Positions 1 to 12,937 are shown, counted from the stretch's first letter. The stretch is DNA of 64,000 nt from Phyto melanocephala (GCA_941918925.1 OW799233.1:151718345-151782344), one strand, 5' to 3'. Notes: generated by a model from the letters alone, not told the origin. Translations and numbers: made by a program.

Positions 1-861
1 TTAACGACAAACGCAAATTTATAATAAAAATGGAAAAATATTTTCAAAAACTGTTAGTAAACTTGGGTCCGTTTTGTACATAGACTAATAATTATAGTAG
101 CCCATTAGGAGATCCGAAAAGTTGTATTTTCTAAACCTAAACAAGAACTTTCAAAACAGTGATGGCAGTCAAAGGGTTTTGCTCTCTAATAATGAGCACA
201 CATCCATATTTATTACAGCAAAATCTCTCTTGAGCGAATACCGACAGCACCATTAAAATGTGTCCGTACAAGGGGGTTGTCCGGTCAAGACAATATAATA
301 CATTGGCGGGATCAATCAATAGAGTCCGTTCAAAAGGGATATCCGCTTAAGAGAAGTGTCCGTAATGGGACATTCCACTTTATATATAAATAGATAAGTG
401 AATGCATGGGTTCAACCCATGATGATGTGGTTAAATTTGCGCAAAACATATTTGATATTAACATTATCGTGTCATTGAAAATCAAGTGCTAATGTGAATA
501 TGTTAAGACTTTACACTTCATTCAAATAAGTGTATAGAATGCTTGCATAGTAGATGAAAAGATACCTCTGTTTCATAAATACATTTTGTTTGTTTAAATG
601 AATTGTTTAAATTATTTAGCATGAATCGGAGTGTATTTTTAAACACATCGTTTGTAACAAACTATTTTGTGCAGAATGCCTTCTCTTGCACTATTTTAAA
701 TGTTATTTACATTGAGCTTTGCAAAATTTGTTGCTAGGGAATGATAACTGTTGTATGGAAAATAAGTTTTGAAATTATTTTTGGGATATTACCTGTGCCA
801 TATCCAATCATTTCTAAAGGTAAGCCTCTACCACTGTCCTCCCGAGATTTGGTGTTCTCTG
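1..861. other. AT-rich flank with a possible pogo-like terminal remnant
   Basis: I see no gene here. On the minus strand around 300-380 there are phrases such as TTAAGCGGATATCC and TTTTGAACGGAC that resemble the ends of pogo/Tigger-type transposons. A short minus-strand open frame (about 137-319) runs through it but looks like non-coding transposon sequence. The second end and the target duplication were not found, so this is only a suggestion. Confidence 0.25.
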
Positions 862-2108
862 TAGGGTTGCCATTCGTCCCTCTTTCCCCGAACACCGTCC
901 TCTTTTTTAGGGAATCCGGAGCAGTCCTACTTTTTTTTAGCAAATGTCCGGGGTTGTCCGGCTTTTTGCACATTCTCTTAAGTTTTTTTCTTGCATTTAA
1001 ACTTTAAATCATAGGTCACCAAATTTATAAAATACAGATTTAGGTGCTCGTACAATTAGTTTTGAAAAAGTAAAATTTTAAAACTTCTCTTTTAACAAAA
1101 TTAGTTTTATTATCCCTAATTGTCGCTATTTATCGAAGTGGCCTATTTTAACTTGTCTTTTATTTTTAAAAGCTGGCGCCGTTAGAAAAGGTCGGCAAAG
1201 GGGTCAGCTTGTCAAATATTTGCTTTTCATAAAGTTTGATTTTTAAATATAGAAGAAAGTCTTGAACAAAAAATATGGTATAAATATTTTTAGTCTCATA
1301 ATTTTAGAAAGCCAAAACGCAAGTGCTCTTTTAACGAGGAACTAAAAAAGAAGTTTTCTTTTATGAAAAAGGGAATATAATACTGGATAGTGAATTGAAC
1401 ACTTTGCAATTCTACAATTTCGATTGCAAATGAAGGAGTACAAGATATCTATAATCATTTGGATACACAGAAACATAAAAAAGTCTTTTCCAGTCAAGAT
1501 TGTTCGACACAGTTTTTTCGAAAATTATGGTGGACAATTAACTTCGAACCATTGAGGGCTGCATTGCATATCACACCATTCTTCATAACATGTCTTTTTT
1601 ATCTTTGGACTGCACAATAGATTTAAATAAATTACTTTTTCATGATTCTCAGAGAGTTAAAAATATGTCTATCTTGCAACCGACTAAGGCCACAGAAATA
1701 GTCAAAAAGGTTTTAGCGCCTCTTTCAATGAAAATGTTCAAGAAAAACATGGAACAAATTGATTTTGTGAGTATTGCATTTGACACGAGTAATTTCGGCG
1801 TCACTAAGTTATTGCCAATACTTACTCAATATTTAGATGCACAAAATAATGGAATCCAAACAATGATAATGAATGTTTTATCAATTAAAAATGAAACATC
1901 AGAGACTATAGCGGAAACTATTCTTAAGAAATTGGATGAATATTTTTTAAAATCAAAATGTGTTGCTTTTAGCGCTGACAATTGCAATACCAATTTTGGT
2001 GGAATGCAAAGATACGGTCAAAATAATGTATTCGCAAAATTAACAAATGCTTTGCATAAAAAAATAATTGGTGTTGGTTGTCCAGCCCATATAATTAATA
2101 ATAACTGA

Positions 2109-2636
2109 GATAGGAGCAAAAACCCACGAGTACCTCGATTTTTTTTTCACAAAAACAACATTACAACAACAACATACATACATACAAACGTGTATACTGG
2201 TTAGAGAAAACGTGGCATCGAATCCCAGCTGAGGCAAAAAAAAATTTTTTTTTATTTTTTTATATTTTTTTTTAAATTTTTTTATTTTTTTTTTTATTTT
2301 TTATTTAATATATTATTTATATTTTTATTATTTTTTTTTTTTTATATTTTTTTTGTTTTATATTTATTATATATATTTTAATTATTTTTAAAAATTTTTT
2401 TTTAAATTTCTTTTTTAAAATTTTTTTTTTAATTTTTTTTTAAACATACATACGTAAATTTATAATTTTACAATGGGATGTTTTTATATATGTATGTTTT
2501 TTATATGTATGTACGTATTTCATATGGGATGGTGATACAAACTACTGTTATTGCACGACTACACGTTGTGAAGGGTATATAAGATTCGGCACGGCCGAAT
2601 ATAGCGCTTTTACTTGTTCACTGTGTGAAGGGTATA
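2109..2636 (-). repeat. Hairpin-ended AAGGGTATA repeat, copy 1 (nested in hAT)
   Basis: This member of the abundant hairpin-ended family lies in reverse orientation inside the hAT transposase. It shows the family hallmarks: the AGCAAAAACCCACGA box, the ACAACAACATACATACATAC stretch, a long T-rich tract (2235-2440), the GAAGGGTATATAAGATTCGG box and the palindrome ATTCGGCACGGCCGAAT-like hairpin near 2585-2602. The GTCTGTCCG-rich part is missing, so this copy is truncated. Confidence 0.7.
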
Positions 2637-2871
2637 ACAAGATGGCTAAGTTTATATCCTGCCATTGAGCGAATACTTAAATTATTTGAACCCTCGAAGA
2701 GCTATTTTTTGGAACTAGAAGACACATCTAAGGTTATAAAGTGTTTTTTGAAAAACAATATAAACGAGGCATATTTGTTTGTAATACATTCCTTGATGAA
2801 TATAATTCAAAAAAATATTAAGAAGATTGAAAGGTCAGATATATCCTATATAATATATATATATATATATA

Positions 2872-3208
2872 TGTAGGGTACCTGCCTGATCCGAACAGAC
2901 TGACTATAAACAGGGATAACGGACATTTGAGACAGAGACCAATTTGGTGACAACGGGGAGAGGACAATTACACTTACATGCATGAACGTACCACATTTGA
3001 CACGTGCAGTTGATAGAAGAACTTGAACGAAAATGGTTGTGCTTAGACGCACACACAAATGAGATAAATCTTAATACGTTTATTTAAAACATTGATCATA
3101 AATAAAAACATTGTTAACTTAATAACTACTTAACTTTAATATTAATAAATAAAATGAATTGTTTGTTTTTCAATAAAAAAGCGAATAGCATTTTAATTTA
3201 TTCCCACA
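2872..3208. mobile_element. Insertion in the hAT transposase, possible solo LTR
   Basis: The transposase frame is interrupted between an (AT)n tract and position 3209. The inserted 337 bases begin TGTAGGGTACC and end TTCCCACA, the TG...CA ends expected of an LTR, with no coding sequence inside. The (AT)n flank makes a target duplication unreadable, so the LTR call is tentative; it could be another non-coding insert. Confidence 0.35.
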
Positions 3209-4861
3209 GATATATAATGCAATTTCAGAAAATTCAAATGAAAGAATAGAACATAATTTTATTCCAATAAAAGTTAAAAAAATTATTAAAAATTTGACTG
3301 ATGAACAAAAAGTCATTCTAATGGAAGAGACTAAAGCATTTTATAACAATATTAAAACTTGTATTGAGTCATGGACATTACCTCTTAAGGATTTGTAAGT
3401 ATTTGACTGGTTATGTTTTGAACATTTTGATAATGTTAATTGAAACGATGTACAAAAATCCGTCGAGTTTATTAAAAAGTTTAATATTGATTTTAATGGT
3501 GGACATTTATTTAATGAATTTCTTGTCTTAAAAGATTATGTAAAAAACTTAATGTCATTTGACACTGCCAACACTTTTTTTTAAACAAATGATGCTTGCC
3601 ATCAACTGAAAAAAATTGTTGAGTTCTATTTTTGTTTATCAGCGCATAATGCCAATGTAGAACGTATATTTTCTTTGATCAAGGCGCAGTGGACGCCAGA
3701 AAGAAATAAATTAAATACAGACACTATTTCCGATATTATTAAAGTCAAATATAATTTTGATATGGATTGCCTAGAGTTTTACAAATATTTGAAGAGATGT
3801 GACGGTAATATATTGGCTCAAATTGGAAGTGTTGAAAAATATATGTAAAATTTTTAAAAATTTACATTCCCAATAATGAATGCAATGAATTCTTGTTGTT
3901 TTTTGGGTTTTATGTTTCTGTTTTCAACTATTAAATAAGAATGATATGTTAAGTTTGTATTTTTGTAAATAAAGTTTTTTCGTACAAAAAATTTTGTTTT
4001 TTATTTTTAATGGCGTCGTAAATTTTATTAAATTAAATTTTTTTTTAAATGTGTCCTCTTTTTTTGGGGCAAATGTTCTACATTTTTATGCTGGCGTCCT
4101 CTTTTTCTTAAAACAGAAATGGCAACCCTAGTTCTCTGTCACTCTAATTAAGTTTTATCGACTACAGCATGGCTATAAGAACCAATAAGAGGATCGAAAG
4201 CTCTGTCCTTATCAATCATTCATTGAACAATAACCTAATTACCAAAACTTTAACATCAAGAAGAACTCGACTTAAAGATGACAAACGTAAGCATAAAGAT
4301 AGGAGTACGAATTAATACCTGGAACCTAAGAACACTATTAAAAACAGAGAGCTCAACGCTTACAAACCAATGCTCCTTTGATTATGTAAATTGAGTAGGT
4401 GTGATTTGGGTAAATTTTTAACTGCAGTAGTACTTACCATTCTCTTCTCCAAGAAGCCAAAAACTAAACCGCACTTCAGCGGCTTTGGAATCCTATTGTC
4501 AAAAGCAGCGAAGATATCCCTTATCACCTGACATGCATGTAATGCGGTGCTCCAACAGAAAGATACGAACAAGGGAATATTCTTATAAACTTGTTAATAG
4601 AGTATAATCATCAATACCCTGAGTAGACATTATTGTAATGATGAGCGATTTTAAAGAGCAAGTTAACACAGAGAACAAGAACATAGAAAACACAATGGAC
4701 AATAATGGGTTTGATGGACACACTGAAAATGGATAACTGTTGTATCAGCTCTTTCGGTTATTCCGTGTGAGGCAGGGTAAAGCTCAGTCTAATTTGATCC
4801 TTTTTTTTATAAGAAAGAAACTACAAAACTTTTTTTATTTAATGGTAAAAAAAATTTACCA

Positions 4862-5420
4862 CAAAACAAGTAAGAGTGCTATATTCGGCCGTGCCGATTT
4901 TTTTAGAAAAATTTTTAAAAAATTTTTTTAAATTTTTTTTTTAAATTTTTAAAAAAATTTTTTTTTTGTAGTTTTTTTTATTATTTTTTTCTTATTTTTT
5001 ATATTTTTTTTTTTGTAATTTTTTTTGTTTGGTATGTTTTTTACATGTATCTATGTATGTATGTTGTTGTTGTAATTGTGAAAAAAAACGAGGTGGTCGT
5101 GGTTTTTTGCTCATATCTCAGAAAGTTATGGGGCGATTGTGCTGAATTTCAATAGCGATTCATTCCTGGATATTTCCAAGAGATTGATACCATATACAGA
5201 TCTGAGGAACATACAATTGCTTCTAAAAGTTGATTTCAACTAACACACGGACAGACGGGCAGACGGACAGACGGACAGACGGTCAGGGCTTAATCGACTC
5301 CTCTATTCATAAGCTTTCAGAAAATATATACTTTATGGGGTCGGAAATGAAAATTGTAGAAATTACAAACGGAATGACAAAGCTATATATACCCTTGTGC
5401 ACCACAGGTGAAGGGTATAA
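4862..5420 (+). repeat. Hairpin-ended AAGGGTATA repeat, copy 2 (near complete)
   Basis: It starts with ACAAGTAAGAGTGC and the palindrome ATTCGGCCGTGCCGA near 4882-4897. A T-rich tract, the TTGTTGTTGTAATTGTG box, the TTTTTTGCTCATATCTCAG box and a CGGACAGA minisatellite (5247-5285) follow. It ends in GGGGTCGGAAATG and the hairpin TATACCCTTGTGCACC / AGGTGAAGGGTATA at 5388-5420. It codes for nothing recognisable. Confidence 0.8.
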
Positions 5421-5520
5421 TAATAATAATAGTAAAAATATAAATAATATATAAAATATAAAAAAATATTAGAAAAAAAATTATAAAAAAAAAAAAAATA
5501 TTAAAAAAATTTTTTTGGCT

Positions 5521-5899
5521 CAGCTGGGATTCGATGCCACGTTTACTCTAGCCAGTATACATATTTGTATGTATGTATTTTGTTGTTGTAATGTTGTTTT
5601 TGTGAAAAAAAATGGAGGTGGTGGTGGTTTTTTGCTCATAACTTAGTTGTTTATTTACCGATGTTTCTAATTTTCAATACCGATCTACTCCCAAACATTT
5701 CCGGGTCCAGGCGATATCGGGGGGCTTCAAAAAGTTGATTTCAACATACACACGGACAGACTGACAGAGCTTAATCGACTCCCCTATTCATAAGCTTTCA
5801 GAAAATACATACTTTATGGGGTCGGAAATGAAAATAGTAGAAATTTCACACGGAATGACAAACCTATATATACCCTTTTTCACTGTGTGAAGGGTATAA
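5521..5899 (+). repeat. Hairpin-ended AAGGGTATA repeat, copy 3 (partial)
   Basis: This is the right-hand part of a second subtype in the same orientation. It begins in the GCTGGGATTCGATGCCACG box and ends in the hairpin TATACCCTTTTTCACTGTG / GTGTGAAGGGTATA. The ATTCGG palindrome end is missing. It shares the GGGGTCGGAAATGAAAAT box with copy 2 but carries a different hairpin loop. Confidence 0.75.
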
Positions 5900-7443
5900 A
5901 AAAATAATTTAATAATTTAATGGAGCTTTGTGGCTTCTATTCTCCTTCGTTACAATATTTCCTTGTCTGTATTTATTTTTTATTTGTGGTTTCTGCAAAA
6001 CGCATAATGCTTTCATTTACAAAATATTTAATGTAATTCCAACAAGATTTTATTAGATGTAATCAATCGTCTATTGTCTAGGATGTAATCCTAAATATTC
6101 TTCTAATCTATCAGATTATTAGATGTAATCCAGGAGTATACCTTCCTCCCAACTATATCTCAAGCTTTTTTCCCTTATTAGATGTAATAGTTACAGATTA
6201 TGCTGGATGTTATCCGTCCCTAAGGCCTATATAAATTCTTTGATAATAAACCAATGAATGACTAAAGAGCTTATATTTACAGTATTTCATTTTGCCTGAG
6301 CAACATTGCGTTTTATGCTAATGTTTCTCCTTGTTGAATCGATCATCTGAAAGGGGCTGTTAACTTGTCTCTTTCCATAAAGACATTTACGACTGGCTAT
6401 GAAGCTACACTGTTTGTAGTTATGCTTACACTTCTTGTTCGTTTCTCTGCTACGCATTAGCTCTTTAATGTTATTCTCTATGAAGTTCAATGCTAACCAC
6501 TTTGTCACGCTATTTGTAAAATAAGAACAAATTCTAGCTAGTCGATGTGCTCTACAACTACGAATGATTTACTCCCCTTTTAAAGGAAAATTTTGTTCTC
6601 CATCCATTCATAACAAAGCTCTTACATGTTGAAATTATGGTTTTATAAATTTTCTTGGATTCGTTTTAAACTTTCATTGGTGCTCAGACACAGAAACAGT
6701 ATTTTAAAAATTTTTAACGTGCCCATATTATTATGTGTATTTGTGTGAATATAGATTTGCGAATAGGGAAAACAAAAGGAATTTGCAAGTACAACATTAT
6801 CTGTACTCTTCTATATTCTCGCTACCTTTTTGAGCAACAAGGACATAAGTTTGCAAACTTTTATTGTATTTAAACGCTTAAGAACTGTGTCAATCTATAA
6901 AAAATAATTTTTTTTTTAATTTATTATATAAATTAAAGGAAGCAATAAAATAGTTAAATATATATATTTATATATTTATTTGATCTTAAACAGTTTTTGG
7001 GACGCGAACAGCAAAAAACTTGTTCACTGGGATACACTCTTTCCATATCCAAAAGTACACAAAGTAACGTGGGTGTCTTCAGACAGAATTACAAAAAATC
7101 ATATTGACAACATTGCTAAAAGCAGAAAATGGCGATTATGTCCTTTAGATGTAAGCAATAGAAAAAGGTGCAACATAATAAATATAAAGTTAAAAGAAGC
7201 ATACGACTGTTTCTGAGCGATAGTATCTTACCAACAAAGATGCACAAAGTGTTTATATTTTTTATATACACCGCTTACAAGGCCTTAACCATGTACCAAT
7301 AAAACTAATAAAAAGAACTAATTCTGCTTGAAATCGATTAGGAAACGATTCCGGAGAACTCATTATAAGAACTGAAACTGTGGTAAGAGTTTTACATAAA
7401 TACATATGTCAACGCCGTCTGCTCCAGTATTTACAGCAGGCAA
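5900..7443. other. AT-rich stretch with a LINE piece, otherwise no gene seen
   Basis: Apart from the LINE endonuclease piece at about 6980-7216 I see no gene. Around 6050-6210 the phrase TTAGATGTAAT recurs four times at irregular spacing; I do not recognise the source. Confidence 0.4.
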
Positions 7444-8066
7444 TCTATATATATAAAAGTGAAACTCTGTGTGTGTGTGTGTGTGTTAGCTATAGACTCC
7501 GAAACTGTAAAACCGATCGGGCTCAAACTTTGGTAAGTTGTTGTACACATACCAGGGAGTGTTTATGGGTGGAAAAAAGTGGGCGGGGCCACGCCCATAA
7601 AAAATTAGTTATCAGTTTTAGCTACTTGCACTTGACCGATTTTTCTGAAACTTTGCACACATATCAAGCTGTCATGATTAAAAAATTTTGTGATAAGAAA
7701 AGTGGGCGGGGCCACGCCCATAAAAAACAGGTATCATTTTGAGGTACTTGCACTGGACCGATTTTTCTGAAACTTTGCACACATATTGAGCTATTATGAC
7801 TTTACAATTTCGTGAAAAGAAAAGTGGGCAGGGCCACGCCCATAAAAACAATTATAATTTTGAGGTACTTGCACTGGTCCGATTCTTCTGAAACTTTGCA
7901 CACATATTGAGCTGTTATGACTTTACAATTTCGCTATTAAAAAAGTGGGCAATGCCACGCCCATAAAAAAAATTATAATATTTAGGTTTTCGCACTTGAT
8001 ATTCAATTAAAATTCAGAATGCATTTCAAATTCATTAAGGGGCGTAGCAACGCGCGCCGGGTTAAT
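7444..8066 (+). mobile_element. Non-autonomous Helitron, family 1, copy 1
   Basis: It begins TCTATATATATAAAAG after an A. It ends in the hairpin GGCGTAGCAACGCGCGCC followed by GGGTT, where the CTAG end seen in the other copies has decayed. Inside are four tandem units of about 122 bp beginning at GTGGGC (about 7579, 7702, 7824, 7945), each with a GGGCGGGGCCACGCCC-type hairpin. Helitrons start with TC, end with a hairpin plus CTAG and sit between A and T. No Rep/helicase gene is present, so it depends on a partner element. Confidence 0.8.
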
Positions 8067-9300
8067 AAAATAAATGAATAAATGAAAGTATACCCACTAA
8101 ATTCTTAAACAATAGCGGAATATGCAAAGTAATCAAATTGCTTAGAAATTGCAAATCTACTCGTCAAGATAATCCAGCGATTCTTAAATCAGGCGCAACC
8201 ACGAACGTTAATTTTTCGTCGCTATTATTACACAGTTTGCTGAAAGTGTTATCGTCAACTTATAAAAAACGGGATATTACTGAGCAGAGAATCATAGAGA
8301 GCAAGGTGATTGCGCAAATATTGTACTAAACAAAAGATTTTCAACCAGCCTCACGCTTAAACTCAGAAAGAAACAAGCCTAGTTTCAAGCCCAGACATTT
8401 TGTATTTATTTCACTTTAACCAGAGTGATCAGTGAATATCTGTGTACTGAAGATCGCTCTTTTATCTAGCATTCATAGATTTAGAAAAAGCTTTTGCCAC
8501 TTAAAGCTACACTGTCATAATAAGTGCTTTAGAATTATTTCAAAAAACAGCAAAACTAAAACCTGTTTAGACATTCTTCAAGAACGCGTATTAACTTCTA
8601 TGCTTTTTAGTAGCGGACTCGACGTAATGATTTAGACAATGTTACATAAATGATAAATTACCTAAGGTCTTCAAAGCAGACTGGAGAACCAGAGCTACGC
8701 TAATAATAGCTCGTTACTCACACACGTTTTCAGAAATGCAATCTAAGATGACTAAAGTCTAGGAAACTTTATTACGGGCTGGCTGAAAAGTAAATATAAG
8801 CAACGTACATGTTTAATCGCTTGCAGAAAAAGACTCCTTCTACTATCTGGGTATCATCCTTAACAAGAGTGGCAATTCCAGCGTTAATATCTCCATAAAT
8901 AAAGCGTGTCAAGAATACGGTTGCATTAAATCAAGATCAACGATACTAAACGTATTTGATACAAACGTGAAGTTTACTCTGATGTATGGGTACAAGACCT
9001 GGAACACATCATTGCATGAAGTGAAATCTTTTCAAGTTTTTCTGAACAGATGTCTATGAAAGATTTCTAGAATATAGTAGCCAAGGACAATCAAAATCTG
9101 CAGCTATGGCTAGAAACCAATCACCAATTAAATCTGGAAGCGTATGAAAAGATCGATTGCCCATATTTTACCTAAGCAACCGAGGGCTATTGCGAAAAAA
9201 GCTATAGAATGGAACCCAGAAGGCAGTCAAAAAGGAAGGCACTTACAAATATGAAACTGAATTATCCCACCTAAGTCTATGCTGGAAAGGACTAGCCCAT

Positions 9301-12300
9301 CTTGCATGAACAAGTGTGCTGAAACAATCTTCTTGAGGCCTGAAGCTTCTCGCAGGATTAACAAAAGGAAAAAGGATTCACTAAATATTGAAATTAGTTC
9401 AGTATCGCATAAAGAAACGAAAATGTGTGATATATTTCTACGTTGCGTGCTCCAACTAGAGGAAGTATTATCAGAAAGGAAGTAGTATTTCTGGTTAATT
9501 AAAGAATCGTCAATAAATTGTGAATATAACAAAAACTAGCACTTTAATAAAACAGACTTTGTTTAATTTAGAGCTTTATAAAAATAATTATTCTGTGTTT
9601 TATTTTTATTTTTTAAAATGGAAAATCTTAAAATTTTTGGTAAAACTTTGACAATGTCTTTGAACTGTTTGGAAGATTTAAGAATATATAAACACATCAA
9701 AAAGCTAAATTCATGTAAATCGCTATCATGTAATGAAATGTATGTAATGTATCGATATAAAGGGTGTCTCACTAGGAATGCACTTTTAAATTTTGTATAA
9801 TTTTTTTTTTGTCGCAAGTGGCAACCTTAAAATTTGTTAGCTGCCACATATGTTCATTTCGATTATTAAAAATTGAGCGCTTTACAAAAGAACAACACGT
9901 TATGAATATAAAAACTTATTGCAAAAATGTTTAAAGTTATGCAGAAACCGCTTCCAAGCTTCAAAGAATTTACAGTCGAGAAAGTGCACTTAAAGTGTGA
10001 ATAATTTGAAACGGGGTCGAAAATTTAAAAAAACTGGGTCGGTTATGGGCAGTAGGACTTCTGTGAGGCATTTAAGAAATACAAATTTTAAATAATTCGA
10101 AAATACCCAAACGGGTTTTTGACATTTTTAAACAACAAACCGGTTTAAATAACCGGTTTAAATAACCGGGTTTTTATTTTATATTTTTATTTATATAAAA
10201 AAAGTTTTTAGTCAGTTAATTTTTTACTAAAAATTAAGAAAAGTTTAAAAAAGTTAATCTCTAAAACTGAAATCACTTCATAAAATTAACTTTTGAATAC
10301 CCTAACAGTATATTTTTAACAAAATAACTAGTATGAGCTTAGAAATATACTTATTCATTTTAACTTTAGACTAGTTTCCTTATTTGTATATCAAACTATC
10401 GATTTTGACTATAGGTTGTCATGGAAGTCTATTTCAGTTGTATACAATTATATACTAGTTTTTTTTACTAGTTATTGCAATTTAATAAGTGTTATCACTA
10501 TTTTTTATTTATTATTTATTGTTTTATACTAGTATCTTTTAAAGAGATACACAAAAATAGCTTATATTTGTATTTTCAAGGAGAAAGAATGACATGGAAT
10601 TTAGAAAGGGCCGCAACTATCAGATCGATATTTCATACTTCCTTTTATTATTGTATTTTGACAAGTACGTATGCATCACTTTGCTACAATATCATTACAA
10701 CTACACAATTTCCAATTGTGTTTCAGAATTTTCCAATTTTATTTCAATATTTATTTTTATAAAACTGTGTATAAATGTTGTCCTTTATACACGTTTCTGA
10801 TGACACACTCAAAGAAACTCTTTCTATACTACAGGATTACGAAGGTCAGATTATAATTCCTATAACAATATTTGGTTATCGAAAACCAGTAATAGTATTT
10901 ATATTTACCTGTAATGAAAACTTCGGTATGGTTGACCTTTAAAAATAGTATGATAAAAAAATTTTTTTTAACAATAACAGTATGATGCCTTCGCAAGCAT
11001 CACATTATATTCAAAAGTATTTAAAATTACAAATACTTAACCATAAAAAAGGAGATTAGACAACAATATGATTACAAAGCAATCAAGCTTTCATGCTTTT
11101 TAATAATAACTTGTTTTTAACTGATGTTCTTCTTGCTGAATAAATTTTATTATTTTAAAAGTTTGACATATAAAAATATTAGAGAAGAATTTTGAAAAAA
11201 ATTTGAAGAAATAATACAAATAAAGGTAAACCGTAAAAGAATATTGGTAAAGAAATTGTGATTATAAAAATGAGTACCTACAATAAATATAATCATAGCA
11301 AAAACAATAATTTGTCTTAGAAACGAGCAAAGATTGTTAATTTCATTTGTAGTTATAACATGATAATTACATGATACTTTAAATAAACATAATAATGATA
11401 ATTATAGTATGCTTCAATTATGATTACCACAACCATGTTTTTTTTTTTGGGTGCATGCCATTACTCTTTTAAGAAATTTTGCAGAGATGTGACGGTATCT
11501 CACTAATACCGCTCTCAATTTCAGATCTGAGCTCAGCAATTGTTTCTTGTTAATTCTGGTTAATGACATTTTAAAAAACCTGGTGGCCAGTTAACATCAA
11601 CATTTCGTGAAAAAATTTGTTCTTGTACAACATTACAGCTGCTATTGATGAGATACCGGCTGAAATTATAGTTCAATAATGGTTCACTTAAAGCGCAACA
11701 ACCGGAAATATATGTATGATATTAGCAACTGGCAGGCATTCATTTATTTCTCGAATAAATATATCATTCACTTTTGCAAACTTTCTGTGATTTTTTTTTT
11801 TAATTCTGAAGATCCAAACTGTTAAAAATTCACCCGCTATATATGTACACTACAATATATATACAATACAAAGAGAAAATATTATTCATTTAAAATATAT
11901 TGTGACGACAATGTCTGAGGTCGTATGAAAAAGATTCATTTATAATGAACCAAAATGAAATTATAATTTATTAAGTAATTTTGCTGTTAAAGAAAATTGA
12001 GTTGTTTAGTTAAGTTTCTTATATTATTTGAAATGTATTAACTTAGCAGCTAAAATTGTTTTAAAATTACTTAAGCTTTAAATGAAAAAATTAAATAAAA
12101 ATTTAAATAACCTTCGTGAATGGCTGATGAATATAATTAAACATTTTGTGGAATTTTTTTTTATTAAATTAAGTTTCATTTAAGTTTATTTATTTATATT
12201 TTTTTTTCTTTTTGAATAAATAAGATATTAAAAAACTAATTCTAAAATTACAGTTAATTTAACAAAATAAATTTTTTTTTTAACAAAAGACACTTAAAAC

Positions 12301-12937
12301 TGTAGTGGAGGAAATAGTATGAGACATGCACTTGATAATGTGATTAAAATTTTGTTTTTTACAATGAGAAAAAATAACAACAAAAATATAAGTTAACCAA
12401 CACAAAGAAAATTACAAACTTTGAATTATATTTTAATGAATTGTTTTTTTAAACATTTTTTTTATTTAATAAAATAATTAAATTTCCTTGTTTGTTTATA
12501 CTTAAATTACAACAGAAATGTTATTATATATTTACAAACACATGTGTGTTTAATACAAATGTATGTCTATATATATTTATATGCATGTTTGTGTCTGCCA
12601 TATGTGATTGCTGTCTATGACATAAAGTGTTAGTACTAAAAACCACACTCATTCACATTGGTTTTAGAATTTTAATACAATTTAATTGTTTTCTTTAGCC
12701 TTAAATTAAAAATTTAAATAAAATCACGTTAATGATAATAATAAATCAATGTGTGTGTGTTTTTTTTTTAATTTTTATGGAGTGTCTCAAAATTTACAAT
12801 TTTATATTATTTCTTGTATTTTGGTACATCCTGAATTTAATTCAAAGTAGCTCTGCCTTGTAATGGAAATAAATTATTAAGTAAATTAGTAATAAAAATT
12901 CGATTTGCCACTTGTATTATAAATACATACACACATA
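9301..12937. other. AT-rich spacer downstream of NPFR
   Basis: I see no gene. At about 10090-10185 there is a short relic of CCGGTT-rich sequence (AACCGGTTTAAATAACCGGTT) that matches the subterminal repeats of the hAT element at 28326-31010, so it is probably the end of an older copy. The part nearest 12.9 kb may be the NPFR 3' untranslated region if a distal poly(A) site is used. Confidence 0.5.

Larger units (their letters stand above)
1390..3848 (+). pseudogene. hAT transposase, broken into pieces
   Basis: Parts of a ZBED/KIAA1586-like hAT transposase can be followed along the plus strand. A BED-finger remnant (histidines in the DIYNHLDTQKHKK region) lies near 1430-1480. The RNase-H-like catalytic core at 1614-2108 has a first acidic motif IAFDTSN and a second FSADNCNTNFGG, ending at VGCPAHIINN. 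The region RWLSLYPAIERILKLFEP follows at about 2640. The C-terminal dimerisation region, NANVERIFSLIKAQWTPERN, lies near 3650-3720, and the frame ends at 3846-3848. Two insertions and several stops or frameshifts separate the pieces, so it cannot make an active enzyme. Confidence 0.85.
862..4130 (+). mobile_element. hAT DNA transposon with nested insertions
   Basis: The ends are inverted repeats, TAGGGTTGCCATT at the left and AATGGCAACCCTA at the right. They are flanked by the same 8-bp target duplication, GTTCTCTG (854-861 and 4131-4138). An 8-bp duplication with TAGGG-type ends is typical of the hAT superfamily, and the interior codes for a hAT transposase on the plus strand. The element is dead: the transposase is split by a hairpin-ended repeat (about 2109-2636) and a second insertion (about 2872-3208), and it carries stops. 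Superfamily is well supported; the family within hAT is not resolved. Confidence 0.92.
4278..9300 (+). pseudogene. Decayed LINE (endonuclease plus reverse transcriptase), in pieces
   Basis: Several plus-strand pieces fit one non-LTR retrotransposon of the RTE/CR1 kind. The endonuclease start is at about 4278-4380 (VSIKIGVRINTWNLRTL, matching the family's KIGTWNVRTL motif). A second piece, IIVMMSDFKEQVNTENK, lies at 4630-4735. The third, TLFPYPKVHKVTWVSSDR and HIDNIAKSRKWR, is at about 7040-7130. Reverse transcriptase follows at 8450-9150: an IDLEKAF-type motif A, a degraded ILQERVLTSMLF (family QGCVLSPMLF), YANN where YADD is expected, YYLGIILNKSG, and LMYGYKTWNT (family LLYGCETW). Many stops and frameshifts show it is old. 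The gaps hold hairpin-ended repeats (4.8-5.9 kb) and a Helitron (7.4-8.1 kb). The clade is a recollection of motif patterns, not a search. Confidence 0.65.

Noticed and set aside
400..430. GGGTTCAACCC as a tRNA T-arm
   Set aside because: No acceptor stem, D-arm or anticodon arm fits around it; it is a short palindrome.
1590..2108. 172-codon open frame as a host gene
   Set aside because: It lies between hAT ends with a target duplication and has hAT catalytic motifs.
7579..7990. Regular repeats as a CRISPR array
   Set aside because: The units are contiguous 122-bp tandem repeats inside a Helitron, with no spacers, in a eukaryotic genome.
9563..9817. Overlapping 60-84 codon frames on both strands
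   Set aside because: No motif, splice signal or family resemblance; typical of chance frames in AT-rich sequence.
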